Below are positions 1 to 11,624 of a DNA stretch of 64,000 bases, piece by piece (position 1 is the first letter of the stretch; every line of letters begins with the position of its first letter). The notes below the pieces were generated by a model. That model was not told the origin of the DNA. It did no database searches and was given only the letters and a program-made list of their open reading frames with translations. The position numbers were made by a program, and so were the translations under genes. The stretch covers positions 186,001 through 250,000 of the forward strand of contig NW_020312059.1 in assembly GCF_002999335.1 (NCBI RefSeq), in the 5' to 3' direction. This stretch comes from Cyclospora cayetanensis. Its lineage: Eukaryota; Apicomplexa; Conoidasida; Eucoccidiorida; Eimeriidae.

Positions 1-49
1 ACTTTTATTTTTGTGCATTGCTCAAAAGCTTGCCGGTTGCTACTGCTAA

Positions 50-880
50 GGTGTCCAGTACATTTGAGTAGTACGTGCACGTAATCTCAACTATTTTGTC
101 GTCGCATTCTTCCTTATGCCTCTGTGAGGATTGCGATGTCGACAATGCTGCACCCACTGGCTGCCTTTGCATGAAGAAATTGCTCTGTAAGGCGCTGCTA
201 AACTAGCTTGGATTTTAGACCCCTTTGCATACTTTATTTGTTGTATGTCCTCTCGTAGCAAAAGGCTTATACATTTCGACGCTCCGACGCCAGCGGGTTA
301 TCCCGCCCCCGCGGTCGTGTTGATCGGTCCCTCAATCATTGGTGGCAAAAATGTAAGTCCACCTTCCCGCCGATTTCATTGTAATTGCCTTTCTATTTTG
401 CACTGTTTCCGCCATTCAGAGAACCCGGGGAGTAAATCTACGGCGAGTAATTTCTCGCTGTCCTGCGCGTTGTTGGTCTAGACGCACAGCTATGGAACAT
501 GAGGGTACGGGTTTGGAAGCGGAGAGGAAAGGTCTAGCCTGCTATGCTACACTTGAAACCTTCCATTACACTAGTTATATTCGCCTAAAATTCTATTTAA
601 AAGATTGAGAAATTGGGTTGCCTGTTCATATATTTTAATAATTTTAGGGCCCTATTAGCCTGATACAAGCAGAAGCAATGCTGAATCCCTGTGTGTTACA
701 TACTGTGTGCAACTAGCTGTGAATGCTCAGATAGTATAGAGGGTGCAACTATGGGCAACCTAGTTGCCCTGCGCTCCTCATATAGGAAGTGTGAGACGCG
801 CAGGCGGGGGAAAGGAAAATTTGTCTTTCAAGAACACTCAATGACGTTCCATATAGCCTCATAGTCTGGAGTGAAATGCC
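50..880 (+). repeat. LTR-like dispersed repeat, copy A
   Basis: This stretch aligns in the same order with copy B (about 2640-3420) and, inverted, with copy E (about 16697-17480). Shared anchors are a 'tcgtagcaaaaggc'-type block near 255, a 'ttggtccctcattcattg'-type block near 325, a 'ccattacactagttatat' block near 565, and a 'gggtgcaactatg' block near 745. Similarity is diverged, roughly half to two thirds identical by eye. There is no convincing coding frame. Because copies E and F flank a gypsy pol relic in the same orientation, I infer that this is an old LTR. The ends are approximate. Confidence 0.55.
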
Positions 881-2639
881 TCAATATGTAGACATTAAGC
901 TAAGCGTTCCAATAGCCCGTTACAGCAAAGGGGAAGGATTCTAGCCAAGCAGTCAAAAGTTATGATCCAGTTGAATCGGGGCTTTTGAATTAGCGTGTAG
1001 TGAGCTACAAGTATGTTCCGCGTCTAGTGGGGGATCCGTCTTCTACAGAATATTCGGAAGGTGTCCATATCAGACCATATTGGCAGTGCACAGCACTGCA
1101 ACAGCATAAGCTTGTCAGCGAAGGTTTGGGCTTCAGGGACAGAACGATAGACGAGCTAATTTTGGACAAAAAAGGCTCGAATGAATATACAACATGCCTT
1201 GGATCTAAGTGGGACATGCAGCCTCAGTCCTATTTGGGCTTGGCGGATGGGCTGTGCAGGTGGACACAGAGGACACAGGTGACTAACCAGGACAGAAACT
1301 CATTGCGACCCAAGGATTCCTAACTAGAATAATTTTTCGGGAAAATGAGTCCTCAGGTCATAAACGAGGCACAGTGACTAGTCAATTGGTGGTCCCCACA
1401 CGGGGCCAGCCCGGCGTAGCATCTCTTGCACCTGACCAAGTGCGCTGCAGTAAGCCAGTCTCGTATATCAAACCTAGAGTGCTCAAAGGTGCCTAGCGGG
1501 CCTCTGGGATACCAGCTGGAGCTATGCGATAGCAAGCAATGAGGCTGCAGCCCAGAACTGGCCGCCAGGTACCTGCACGCACCTGGCCTCCGCGAAGATG
1601 ATTCCCACGGCCACTTGGGTAGTTTCATTGGGCCTCGCGAATGAGAGAAGATCTTCGTGTAGACAAATAAACATTCCACATAGGAGTAATGCTCTTTAGC
1701 TGTTGCTGGGTCGCAATGTTGGTGGCACGCACTCCTCCAACCCTAGCGCAAGACCCTGCGTTGCTTCAGCAGAGCTGTTTAGGTGGCAATAGATGATATT
1801 GTAGTTTGTAGAGCCCAACATACAAAGTGTGTTTTCTGGATTTGTCCATCTATTCTACGCGAACGACTTTTGCTTCATGCGTCTAGTGTTTATGGGGCGG
1901 AGGTCAGCCAGTACACAGTGAGGACCCCGTCGCTTATCCAGGACTTGACCTAATGGTCCGGCGTCACCCACCACCCGTAGCATTGAAGAGATCTAGATAA
2001 CACCTGACTAGTGCACGTGGATGTATGCGCAAAGCTGAGCAGAGCCAAGTTCGGAACTTCGATGAAAAGGTGGTTGGCTATGTGCTTCGAGCCTAGGTAC
2101 TGGCTCCTTGTGGATCGACACGCCTAAACGTGACCCACCAAAAGGTGAGCAGGCGGAGACCTTCGTGGTTACGTGGCTAGAACATTTTGAGATTGTTTCA
2201 CCACTATACGCTCTTGCTTATTCTATCGCTTTCCCTGAACGCTGGTGATTAAACAGGACTATCAAAATTGGTTCCTTATGAACGTTCAAAACCCCCCAAA
2301 CCATTTGTAAACTTTACCTTGTAGGCAAGACACCCATGTGGAGGGGGAAAATCCACATGAACTGATAGGATTGCTGACTTCTATGACTGTTTGCGGCAAG
2401 AACACACTACACGAGAGCTTGAAGTGAAATAAGGTGGAGACCGTTAACCTCAGTAGACTTCGGTGGCTTGAAAAGACTTCGCGGCTCCGTTTGGTTCACA
2501 AAGCTAGTCCTGAATGGCAATCCTTGCATTCGTGGGTATTTCTCCCATCATTCATGGTCTTCCTCTGCCTGCAATACCTACCTTCTTTTAGGGATATTGC
2601 TTGAAAGATTCCTAGTTGCTCTTATAGTGTTCTCTGTAC
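881..2639. other. Intergenic, no supported gene
   Basis: Open frames of about 107 codons (+, 1000-1323) and 108 codons (-, 1353-1679) occur here, but they show no recognisable motif and no splice-linked partners. The stretch lies between two same-orientation LTR-like copies (A and B), so it may be a heavily deleted element interior. I saw no reverse transcriptase or integrase motif. Confidence 0.5.
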
Positions 2640-3420
2640 TCAACTTTATGCGTAGTCAATCTCAGCTATTGTGTCTCCACACCCTTGCATATGCCTCTGT
2701 TGGGGCTCTGCAATAAACTATGCTGCACGCATCGTTTACATTGACATGCAAACATTGGTCCTTAAGCTGCCGGAAAACTGTCGAACTAGTGTGCATTCTG
2801 ATTTTCTTTGCGCATTTAAGTATCCTCTATCGTCTCGTAGCAGAAGGCCCAAGCTTCTTAACGCTACGGCGACAACAAACCATCGCACCACCGTGGTCGT
2901 ACTGGTTTGGACCCTCATTCGTTGTTGGCTAGTGTTGTTGCCTTTCTTCAATTCTGCTTCTCTTGACGGGCAAATGCCCACTTTGCTTTTATCATTTGTA
3001 CGTTTTGCGCGTTTCTGCCTGCCTGAAAAGTGGCTGGAGTCCAGTATTTAATCCGTTGTTGTGCACTCAGTTACGCTCGAGAATCAGGTACAGAACAGGG
3101 GGCAGTCTGCTTCGAAGTGGGGGAAAATTTAGCAGGCTACCTAAACTTGAACACCAACTAGTACACTCATTATATTTGAGTAAGAATCTGGCGACAATTG
3201 ACTGAGTGGGTTGCTTGTTAGTACTTTGTCTTTTGCAAAGAGGGTTAATTCAGTATAGAAGCACTAAATGTCGTGTGCGTGCCGCTAGATGCTGTGTGGA
3301 AGTAGGTATGCCTGCTCGGACTGCTTTAAGGGTGCAACTACGCGCTCCTCACCGGCCCTTCTTTCGTCATGGTGGAAATTCTGATAAGTGTATGCACGCA
3401 ACGGGGTAAAGTTGTTAATG
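2640..3420 (+). repeat. LTR-like dispersed repeat, copy B
   Basis: Colinear with copy A over most of its length: the 'tctcgtagcagaaggc' block at about 2834, 'ggtttggaccctcattcg' at about 2907, 'gcaggctacctaaacttg' at about 3132 and 'aagggtgcaactacgcg' at about 3329. The last 100 bases of the family, which end in a 'gtctcc...ggagac' motif in copies C, D and E, are not clear here, so this copy looks 3'-truncated. No coding potential was recognised. Confidence 0.5.
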
Positions 3421-3609
3421 AAAAACAGGTAATGACCTTTTTTCACAAGTATGTAATGAGTCTGTAGCAAGTTGTCTTCCTACGGGTGCCTTTAAACGGA
3501 ATGTTCCACTAGACAACTGCTATAGAACCTAGCATATATATGCATCCACAGTGGATGGGCGGGGAGAAGTTGCAACGAATCACGTTGTGCTCTCAATCAT
3601 AACACTCCA

Positions 3610-3960
3610 GCCGAAGGTCTCCAAAGGGAGACACACAACTCCAGACTCCATACAAACTTGAATTAATGTTATTCTCATTTACCAAAAGAGCTCTTTCCTT
3701 CCCCTACCCAAGCCTTCGAGGGATTTACATTCGAGAAGGAAGGAGCAAGTAGGATGCACGTAGTTGCGCCCCTGCAGCGGTCCGAGCATTCACAACTAGT
3801 TACACCTAGCATCTTGTGCACACGCAGACAACGTTGCATCTTCTTCTATCGAGCTAGCCGCACTCTGCAAAATACCATAGGCTAAGAACAAGCAAATTAT
3901 TGAAATTTCATAAATTCAAGTAAATATAACTGAAAGAAAGTGCCCAAGCCCCGCCCAGCT
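3610..3960 (-). repeat. LTR-like dispersed repeat, copy D (inverted)
   Basis: Read on the minus strand, this contains the family landmarks in order: a 'gcagagtgcggctagctcgat' type block at about 3850-3870, 'gtgaatgctcgg' at 3781-3792, 'cgcaactacgtgc' at about 3755-3767, and the terminal 'gtctccctttggagacc' block at about 3617-3633. It is inverted relative to the adjacent copy B. Similarity may run on toward 4300 but is too weak to claim. Confidence 0.55.
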
Positions 3961-5230
3961 CGCTACGCCTGCAAAGTAAGGCCCTAATTCTGATATTAGA
4001 CTATTAAAGGGGTGATGTTGTGTCCTCAAAGCTTTACAAAAAAGAAATATACGCGTGTATATGAATTTATAGAAGCAATAGCCAACAGTCTCCGGTACAC
4101 CCACAACTGCTTTGGCATTCAGTGGACCTCCCGTATTACCCCGTCATATGGCGCCAATGTCGAAGAGGCGGATATTTTATTGTGAGAAGTCTCTTGCCCA
4201 CAACAGCCAAACCGTGGACCCTTATTTTGTATAAATATGCTCAGATGCAACACAAGACACTAGTTAGCGAGGTGGTTACGAAAAACAACCTCAATTTTCA
4301 CCACCCCCCGCCTCCACTAAGAACACGCCAGCGGAGTGCTGTTGATGCCCATATTGCTTCAAGTCAACTGTAGGGCCAATAAAACTTACTAGTACACTAA
4401 GTCCTATTATTATCCGTGTAAATTGCATAACTTGGGGGCAGACAACCTGCAGGCTCTATCAACAGCCCCGCGTTTAAGCGGGGGAGCCGACACTTTGTTA
4501 TTACTGCCGCCCAGCCTGCGATTCTGGTCGAAACAGGTGCAATTAAAAACTCGTTAGTACATCATTAGATGCTCAGTTATTGTGGCAGGTGGCGGGACTG
4601 GAAGCTCAGCATCAGCTGCCTCCTTAGGACAAGCAGTGGGATTTGCATTGACATCAAAATGTGTTCCATGCTGGATCCTATTGGCCTGTATTGAGCTTCT
4701 GGCTGCTTTCCATTAGTCTTGCAATGTTCTCATTGAGTCCGCACCTGTTTGTGACTCTTCGTTTCTCGACCCAGTTTCGACCGACAGGGCCCCCTAGCAG
4801 GGGTGCAAGTTGAGCACGGAGAAACAAGCTTTTTGCGGTCGGTTGAATCTTTGCTTTTGTCCGCTTCCCTCGGGACCCACATAGGACCTGCGGCTCTGCC
4901 GGCCGGAAAGGAACCTCAAGTTCTTGCACGGGAACCGCGGGAGCAGCAGCGGCCAGAGGCAGCACCTTAACTCCATTCTCTTCTAGCAGCCGAAACAGCC
5001 TAGGGCTTAATTATTCGTCTCGTAGGAATTTATGGACTCTGCTTGTAACCATGATTTCCCCTTAGCCTGCTCAAAGACGGAAGCCTTGCTTTTTAATCCC
5101 CCGCAGACAAGTTCACTATTTTCACCTACACCGCAATGCCTCTCGCCTCCTCTCACGATTCCTCCGCAGAGCCGCTTGGCCATGATTCTGTAGCTGCAGC
5201 AATAACAAGAGTCATGGAAGCAGCAGCACA
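3961..5230. other. Intergenic, upstream of the kinase gene
   Basis: No gene is supported here. Minus-strand open frames at 4678-4976 and 5007-5279 lack recognisable domains and overlap the likely promoter and 5' leader of the kinase. The interval should contain the kinase transcription start, but no core promoter motif could be identified. Confidence 0.45.
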
Positions 5231-8200
5231 ATGCGTTTTTTACGTGCGGTGACCAGTCAAGCCAAAGGGGGAACAGCACTGAGTGATGCAGTAGTTGCTA
5301 CTGCTCACACAGAAAGCATATTCACGGAGGAAAATCAGCAGAAGTCAATCTCTTGGGGCAGTTGCTGTGGAAGCGAGATGCCAGGAGAAATAGCTCGTGC
5401 TGCTGAATGCTGCAGCGCCAGCAGCAGCGGCGGCATTCTATGCACTAACAAGGAAGCCGGAACAAGCAGTTGTTGCTCGTCTCCTCTCCCCAGCGGGTGC
5501 GCAAGAAGCAGCAGCAGCAGCAACACCAATAGCTCCAGTGGATGCGGCTGCCCTTGGACGACGAGCACCAGCAGTAGCAGCAGCAGTTACAGCAGTAGCT
5601 GGGAAGCCCTAGGCCCCCGCCTGCCCCCTTGGCTACCCCCCGTTGTGCCTTGGGGGGATGCGGCTGCATATGAGGCAAAATATGAGGAGCTGGACGGGAT
5701 AATCGGATCTGGAGCGTATGGCAAGGTCAAGCGTGTGCGCCTTCGCGGTAGTAGCAGCAGCAGCAGTGGCGGGGGGATGTACTGCGTAAAGATAGTAGAC
5801 TTGGTGAAGGTGAGGGAGAGCAGAAACAAAGGTGACGTCCAGAGGATGCGGCAGGAGCTTATGCTGATGAAGCTGTTGGATCACCCCAACATCGTCAAGA
5901 CTTACGAGGTGTATGCGAGTCCTTCTAAGTTGTGGACCATCATGGAACTCTGTACGGGAGGGACCCTGCTGCACCACTACGTGCCTCCCCGCAAAGGGCA
6001 GCAGCATCAGCAGCAGCACCCGTTGGTGATTCAGGGCGACAGGCGAAGGAATAGAAGGCATCTTGGTAAGCTGGCGTGCCACTCTGTGCCTTTTCTTGCT
6101 GCCCTTCCCTGCACGTGGCCTTCCGTTTGCTAGTAGGGATTGACCAAGAGGTAGAAGTACGCTGGTCTACAGGCGATTCTTTCCACTCTCTAGAAAAATT
6201 CGAGGGTAGTAGGCAGTGACGGCAGGAGCTCCTTGCAGAAACACGCAAATCATCGCATTAAATATGCGTGTCCAGTCCGTAATCCAGTGTCGCCCTAGAA
6301 AGACATGAGAGCTGCACATATCCGAGGATACGACAGCTAACTATCAAGAATATTTAGGAAGCGAGAGGTGACTGGAAATTCCGCCATATGCGTCCCTGCA
6401 GAGCCAATGCTGCTGTCTTCCGAAAGCGCCAAGGCCCGCATGGTGCGGAGCATTTTTGAGGTTTGTCTGCCTTCTCTCTGATTTCCTTCTCTCTACTGAG
6501 CCTCCACGAGCTTCCTTTAGGCTGTTTCTGATAGCTCTCTCCTCCAAGTGGCTTGCAGCGCCATCACTTGTGGCAACCGCTTTCGCCTGTCGTCTTTGTC
6601 GACCCTATCGGAAAAATAAGTTTGCTGTTTCACCCTGCGCTCTGAGCCCCTGCTGACTGTGGCTGTACCCCGTGTTGCACGAAGTGTCGGCTTTTCTCCT
6701 CCCGCTGTCTGCGCCTTTTTTCCACAGGCCTTGTGCTATCTGCATGACAGAAACATCGTTCACCGGGATGTTAAGCCAGAAAACTTCATGTGGAGCTCGC
6801 ACGCAGAAGACGCAGAGCTGAAGCTTCTAGACTTTGGACTTGCCAATCTCAACATCAGGAGGCCTACGGGGCGGACTGGTGACGTGGATGCTGCTGAATT
6901 TGGCCACAAAGGCACGGACAGAGATCTAAGGGACACAGACACGGGGCATGATGCATGCATGCGCTGGCTGTGGCCTCCCCCCGAGTTCGCTGCTACACTA
7001 GAATCTAGGGGCGTGGCTGAGTCAGCTGAACCCCTCACGAACAGCACCTCCTTCCTCTTCACACGAGCTGGTACGTACGCTGGGAAAAAGGCCTTGAATA
7101 TTCACGTTTGGCTGCACGTGCTGCTGGCGAACTGCGGATCCACTGCTAGTCGTGCATTGACAAGAATGCCTTTCAGTGCTCATAAGAAGGTGCTGCTCCC
7201 TCCTTTTGCCCACAGCTCTAGTCTAGGAGCGCCTTTATGCACATCAGACGCATAGGGGATAGGCAACGTCTGTACGTCAGCCGGCAATGATGTGTAGAAA
7301 ACGCATTTGGCTGGCTGCCTGTGCCGCTAGAAACTGCCTAGGGTGACTCTGTATACCCCTGAGGGCTTCCTTGTGTCTGACTGCCTGCTTGCTCACGAAG
7401 ACGGAGGTCTGCACGCTCACTTCCCCGCAGTCCTTTGATGCATGTATGCATGAAAAGCGTAGCCGTATAGAGAACGATTCTGAAATACATTGCAAGCGCA
7501 CCTACCTGCAAAAGCCGCTTTTGTCCATGCACAACCTTCCATATATGCCTGTAGTAGCATGCTTCTCGACTTCTTTGCTGCAGGGACCCCGCTGTATGCG
7601 GCTCCGGAGATTGTGGCAGGGGCCCCTGGGCGGGCGTACAGCAGCAAGTGTGACATTTGGAGTGCGGGGGTGTTGCTGCATTTGGTGTATACTTCGCGGC
7701 CGCCCTTTATCGCACAGAATGAGACTCAGGTGATGTGGGCAGTAGCTCATGAGGAGATCAACTGGGGTTCCGCCTTGTACACGCCACTCTGGAAGTCGGG
7801 AGTTGGGGAGGTTCTTCGAGGAGTGCTGCAGAAGGATCCTCACAAACGATGGAGCGGCAGACAGGTGCAGATACACGCACACGAAGGAAGAGAGTCCTCT
7901 GCAAGCATTGCAAGTACTGTGGACTCTTATTTTTTACTCCCTCCATCCCCTTTGCCACCGGATGCCTGTGTGGCTGTGATCGTTTGTGCGTCAGGTATTG
8001 GCGCATCCATACTTTCGGGGCTACACTTCCCCGCGGCTTGCGCTCTCTTGTCGTTCGGAGTCTATGCAACCTTCGGAGGCTCTCACTCTCCTACGCTCCC
8101 TCATGCGGTTTGCGGGCTCACCGCCCCTTAAAAAGGTATAATAGAGAATCGATAGGGAGGTCTTTGCTCTCCAAATGTTCTCGTGCTTTGAGTTTTATAT

Positions 8201-11200
8201 GGGTGTCTTACGAAGCGCTGGAAGGGCTGTACTGACCTTGCTTATTGCTTGTTTCTTCCTCATTATTGAAAAGACCTAGTCGCTCTAGGTGTGGTGCTGC
8301 CTGCGCATTCAGACCATATCTACACATGCCGTCTTGTGCTGTATACAACTGCAGAAGTGAGTTTTCATTTTGCCGTTGCTTCTTCAGGTGGCCTTGTTGA
8401 TAATGGCACGTCTGCTGCGAGAGGAGGCCACACAAAACTGGTTGCGCCTCTTCCGGCTTCTTGATATTAGCTGCTGCGGGGCGCTGCAAGCAGACGACCT
8501 ACAGCAGCAGCTAACGGCCGCACTGGAGCAGCACATGCAGCAGCAGCAGCAGCAGCAGCAGCGGGACCACGATCAGCAGCAGCAGCAACGGCTCCAGCTG
8601 GAAGCGCTCATCCGTTCCGTGTTACAGGTACGATCGAAGCTCACATACACCTGCAGTGCACTTCCCTTTTCCCCCCTCCATGAGGCTTACCTCTTGTGAT
8701 TCAGACTCACAGTTCACGGATATCCCCATTAACGGCACTCGATGCCCTCACACTGCTGCAAAGTGCCCCTTTCATGCTGCATCTGCTGCTGCCGCCGGCG
8801 ATGCGTATGTTGCTGCAGAGCTACTTCAGCAGTCTCGGTAATCCAGAATGTATGTCTCTGCCGTACAGCTACTTCATCGCTGCGTGCCTCACCTCATCCT
8901 ATGCTATCCAGAGGCACTACCGTGAGGTGGAAGGGGCATTCCTTATGATGCAGCGAGCGCACCAAGAGGAGAAGCAGCAGCAGCAGCTGCAGCGAACCCT
9001 TCGCAGTGGGAAAAGAGAACGCGCAACAGCGGAGCACTCGACGCCGTCTACAGTCTTGCCAGTGGCATCACCTTGGAGAGGCATCGATGCCGAGGCTTCC
9101 CTCTTCATCCGGCGGGGTAAGCTGCTGAACACACACGGATCAAACCCTCTACCAGCACGCTACGCAGCAGAGCACCAACAGTCCAACTTTCATGCTGTAC
9201 GCAAGCCAGCGAAGCACTGGGCTGCTGCTGCTGCTGTTGCTGCTGCTGCGAGTGGTGCGTGCAGCTCGACGCAGGGCATCCGCTGCCTTACAACAGTCCC
9301 AGGCAGCTGCTGATGCAGCAGCTGCTGCCGCTGCAAGTGCAACACCTGCTGACGGGGGGGGCAGCACCAGCAGATGCCTGGATGTGGACGACTTGCTTTC
9401 GCTGCTAGCTGCTGATGCGGGCTGTGCTGGATCTCCCAACACGCCTCAGCAGCAGCCGCCTACCCGGTTCGTCCCTTAACTCGCTCAGTCGGGCATGTGA
9501 GGTCGGGGGCTTTTTACCTGCTAGCAATTGCATTCGCGTGCTATATTTCAATGACGCGATCTGGGTACATAACTGCCTTGGCGACTGCTGTGCTGCAGGG
9601 AAATGGCTGAGTACATGATAGAACACGTACGCTCCGCATGCAGCCCTAGTCCCGTGAAGCGTCAGCGAACGGAGCAGCAGCTCATGCAGCGGCTCCAACA
9701 GGGGCAAGCGCAGCCAGAGAGCGTGTCTGCAGCGGCCGTACAACTGCAACAGCAAATCGGCGGCTTTGCCGCAGCTGCAGCAGCAGGTTCCACCAAGGCC
9801 TATCTGGGAACGCCCCTTCGTAGCAAAGCGTACAGGCGCGAGTTACTTCCTCAGACGGAGGCATCAGCAACGTCGGCACAGCAGGAGGCAGCGAAAGGTG
9901 AAACACCTGTAGACAAGGAGACAGCAGAAGGCGCATCTTCCCGACTAACTTTGCCCGAGTTCAGAGCCATGATGGAATTTCCTTTCATAGAGGACGCAAA
10001 GGCCTTGGCGCAGTCGCAGCTGGCGCTTGTCGCTGCTACTGAACACAGTAGCAATTGTAGCAGTAGAAGCAGCCCTACCAGGTGTCGGAACGGTGAGGGA
10101 GGCGATTGTTGCACTCCCGGTCGAACGCCTGTCCAGCAACAGCAGCATAAACGACAGGCGTCTTCCGGAAGTTTGCGCTGCAGCAGTGGAAGATGCAGCA
10201 ATAGCCCCAGCCTGTACCACTGTCAATGTGGAGAACAGCAGCAGCAAGGAGCTGCAATGCCTCTTCCCCTGCGGGAGGTCTTACCTCTACTGGCCCCCTC
10301 ACCTCAACACTCCTGCTGTCTCGCACAGAGAACAGCAACATCCGCTGTTACCGAATCAGATTCACAAAGGGAAGGTTCTGAGGGTCTTCCAATGCCTCTG
10401 TGTTCAAATAGACGCAGAACTCCTTTAGAAGGCCCCTCAGATTCTCTTAGGCGCCTGGTTGACGAAGCCGTTGGGGGTACCAGTGATAGCAGCCTGCCAC
10501 CTCTGCTCCCGGAGGCAGCAGCCACAGTATCTGCCGCCACTCCTCAGGGGCAACTTCCGCTGCAGCAGCGCAAAGCGGGGTCATCACGGCTTGCTGCTAC
10601 TGCTACACCAACCAGTATCAATGGCGCGCTCTTGCAGCGAGCCAGCCCTACAATCTGCACCCGCAACTTCACGAGCGCAAAACCTATTGCCTCAGCAGCA
10701 GCATCCCCAAGACCACCCGCTCCTGCTGGGCTAGATCCAATGGCACTGACTCCTCTATTGCATCACCAGAGGCAGTGGCGCTGCGGAGCTTCTATTGCCG
10801 CCGTAAAGGCCCACAGCACTCCAAAGTCTCTGGCCAGCCGCAGCTTAGCTTCAAACGCAACTCAAGCGACAGCGGCGGCAGCAACAGCAGACGCTGTTCC
10901 TGTACCAGCTGCCACATCCGCAGCATCCAGGCCCCAGCACCAGACGCGAGCCACTACGCGAGTCATCGTCCGCAAGAACGCTTCCCTTGCAAGCCAACAA
11001 TCAAAGTCTGCGGATACTGCTGCTAGTAGGGCGCCCGCTGCTGCGGCTGCTAAGACACATACTGCTGCTACACAAGGTACTGTGGCCAGCCAAGAGCTAC
11101 AACAGAAAACCATTGCCGCTGCACTTCTTCAGCGCCGCTCTGCCATGACAGCTCCCCGCAGAGCTGCTACCCGCACACAAGAAGCTATTCCAGCCACAGG

Positions 11201-11624
11201 AGCTCGGAGTAGGGCTGCTTCCTTATCTCCTTTGTCGGCTGCCTCCAGACGGATGAGTGCGGCTGCAGCTTCTCTTTCTTCTGCCAGTTCAGTGAAGAAA
11301 GTATCAGCAGCTGCACGCGCCACACCTCCAAGGGCATTAACCTCTACTACAGGAAAACATTTGCCTGCAGGTCTTACTGCTACCGGTGCTTCTGCTAGTT
11401 GTACGTCGAAAACACCCGGACTGCCTTCCCTGCAGCAGCAACCCCTACAGCAGGCCAAGCAACGCGTTACGGCTCTCCGTAGTCGTAGTGCAACAACGCC
11501 AAAGGGAAGTGGACGGGTGGTAGGAGGAGTGGCTGTTGCAAATGGCACCGCTGCTGCACCGCAACAGCAGCAACGGCAACACACAGCATTGAAGCGTGCG
11601 AGCACAGCAAGGGGCCAAAGGTGA
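5231..11624 (+). CDS. CDPK-type serine/threonine protein kinase with long low-complexity C-terminal tail
   Basis: Nine exons: 5231-6065, 6402-6460, 6728-7070, 7584-7864, 7995-8135, 8388-8627, 8705-9116, 9265-9466, 9599-11624. Reading phase closes throughout (1512 residues). A Ser-rich leader precedes the kinase domain: glycine loop GSGAYGKV (159-166), Lys187 in YCVKI, catalytic HRDVKPEN (310-317), DFG (333-335) and APE (419-421), then the HPYF helix. DFG and APE are about 85 residues apart, so the activation segment carries a large insert. After it, residues 579-590 form an EF-hand-like loop (D-x-S-x-C-G) with weakened calcium ligands; the other hands are not clear. This is the layout of apicomplexan calcium-dependent kinases, but calcium control may be altered. 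From about residue 770 the protein is Ala/Gln/Ser-rich with no domain. Exons 2 and 5 were placed because they supply the missing alpha-E helix and C-lobe end. The exon 7-8 junction is the least certain. The subfamily number is unknown. Confidence 0.82.
8536..8590 (+). repeat. CAG trinucleotide tract coding poly-Gln
   Basis: Nearly pure CAG units within the EF-hand-like exon of the kinase, interrupted by a short Arg-Asp-His-Asp stretch. It codes two runs of glutamine. It sits between two predicted helices, so it probably forms a flexible loop. Confidence 0.85.

Noticed and set aside
1353..1679. Minus-strand frame with a Cys/His cluster, considered as a gag zinc knuckle
   Set aside because: Spacing does not fit C-x2-C-x4-H-x4-C and no neighbouring gag or protease similarity was seen.
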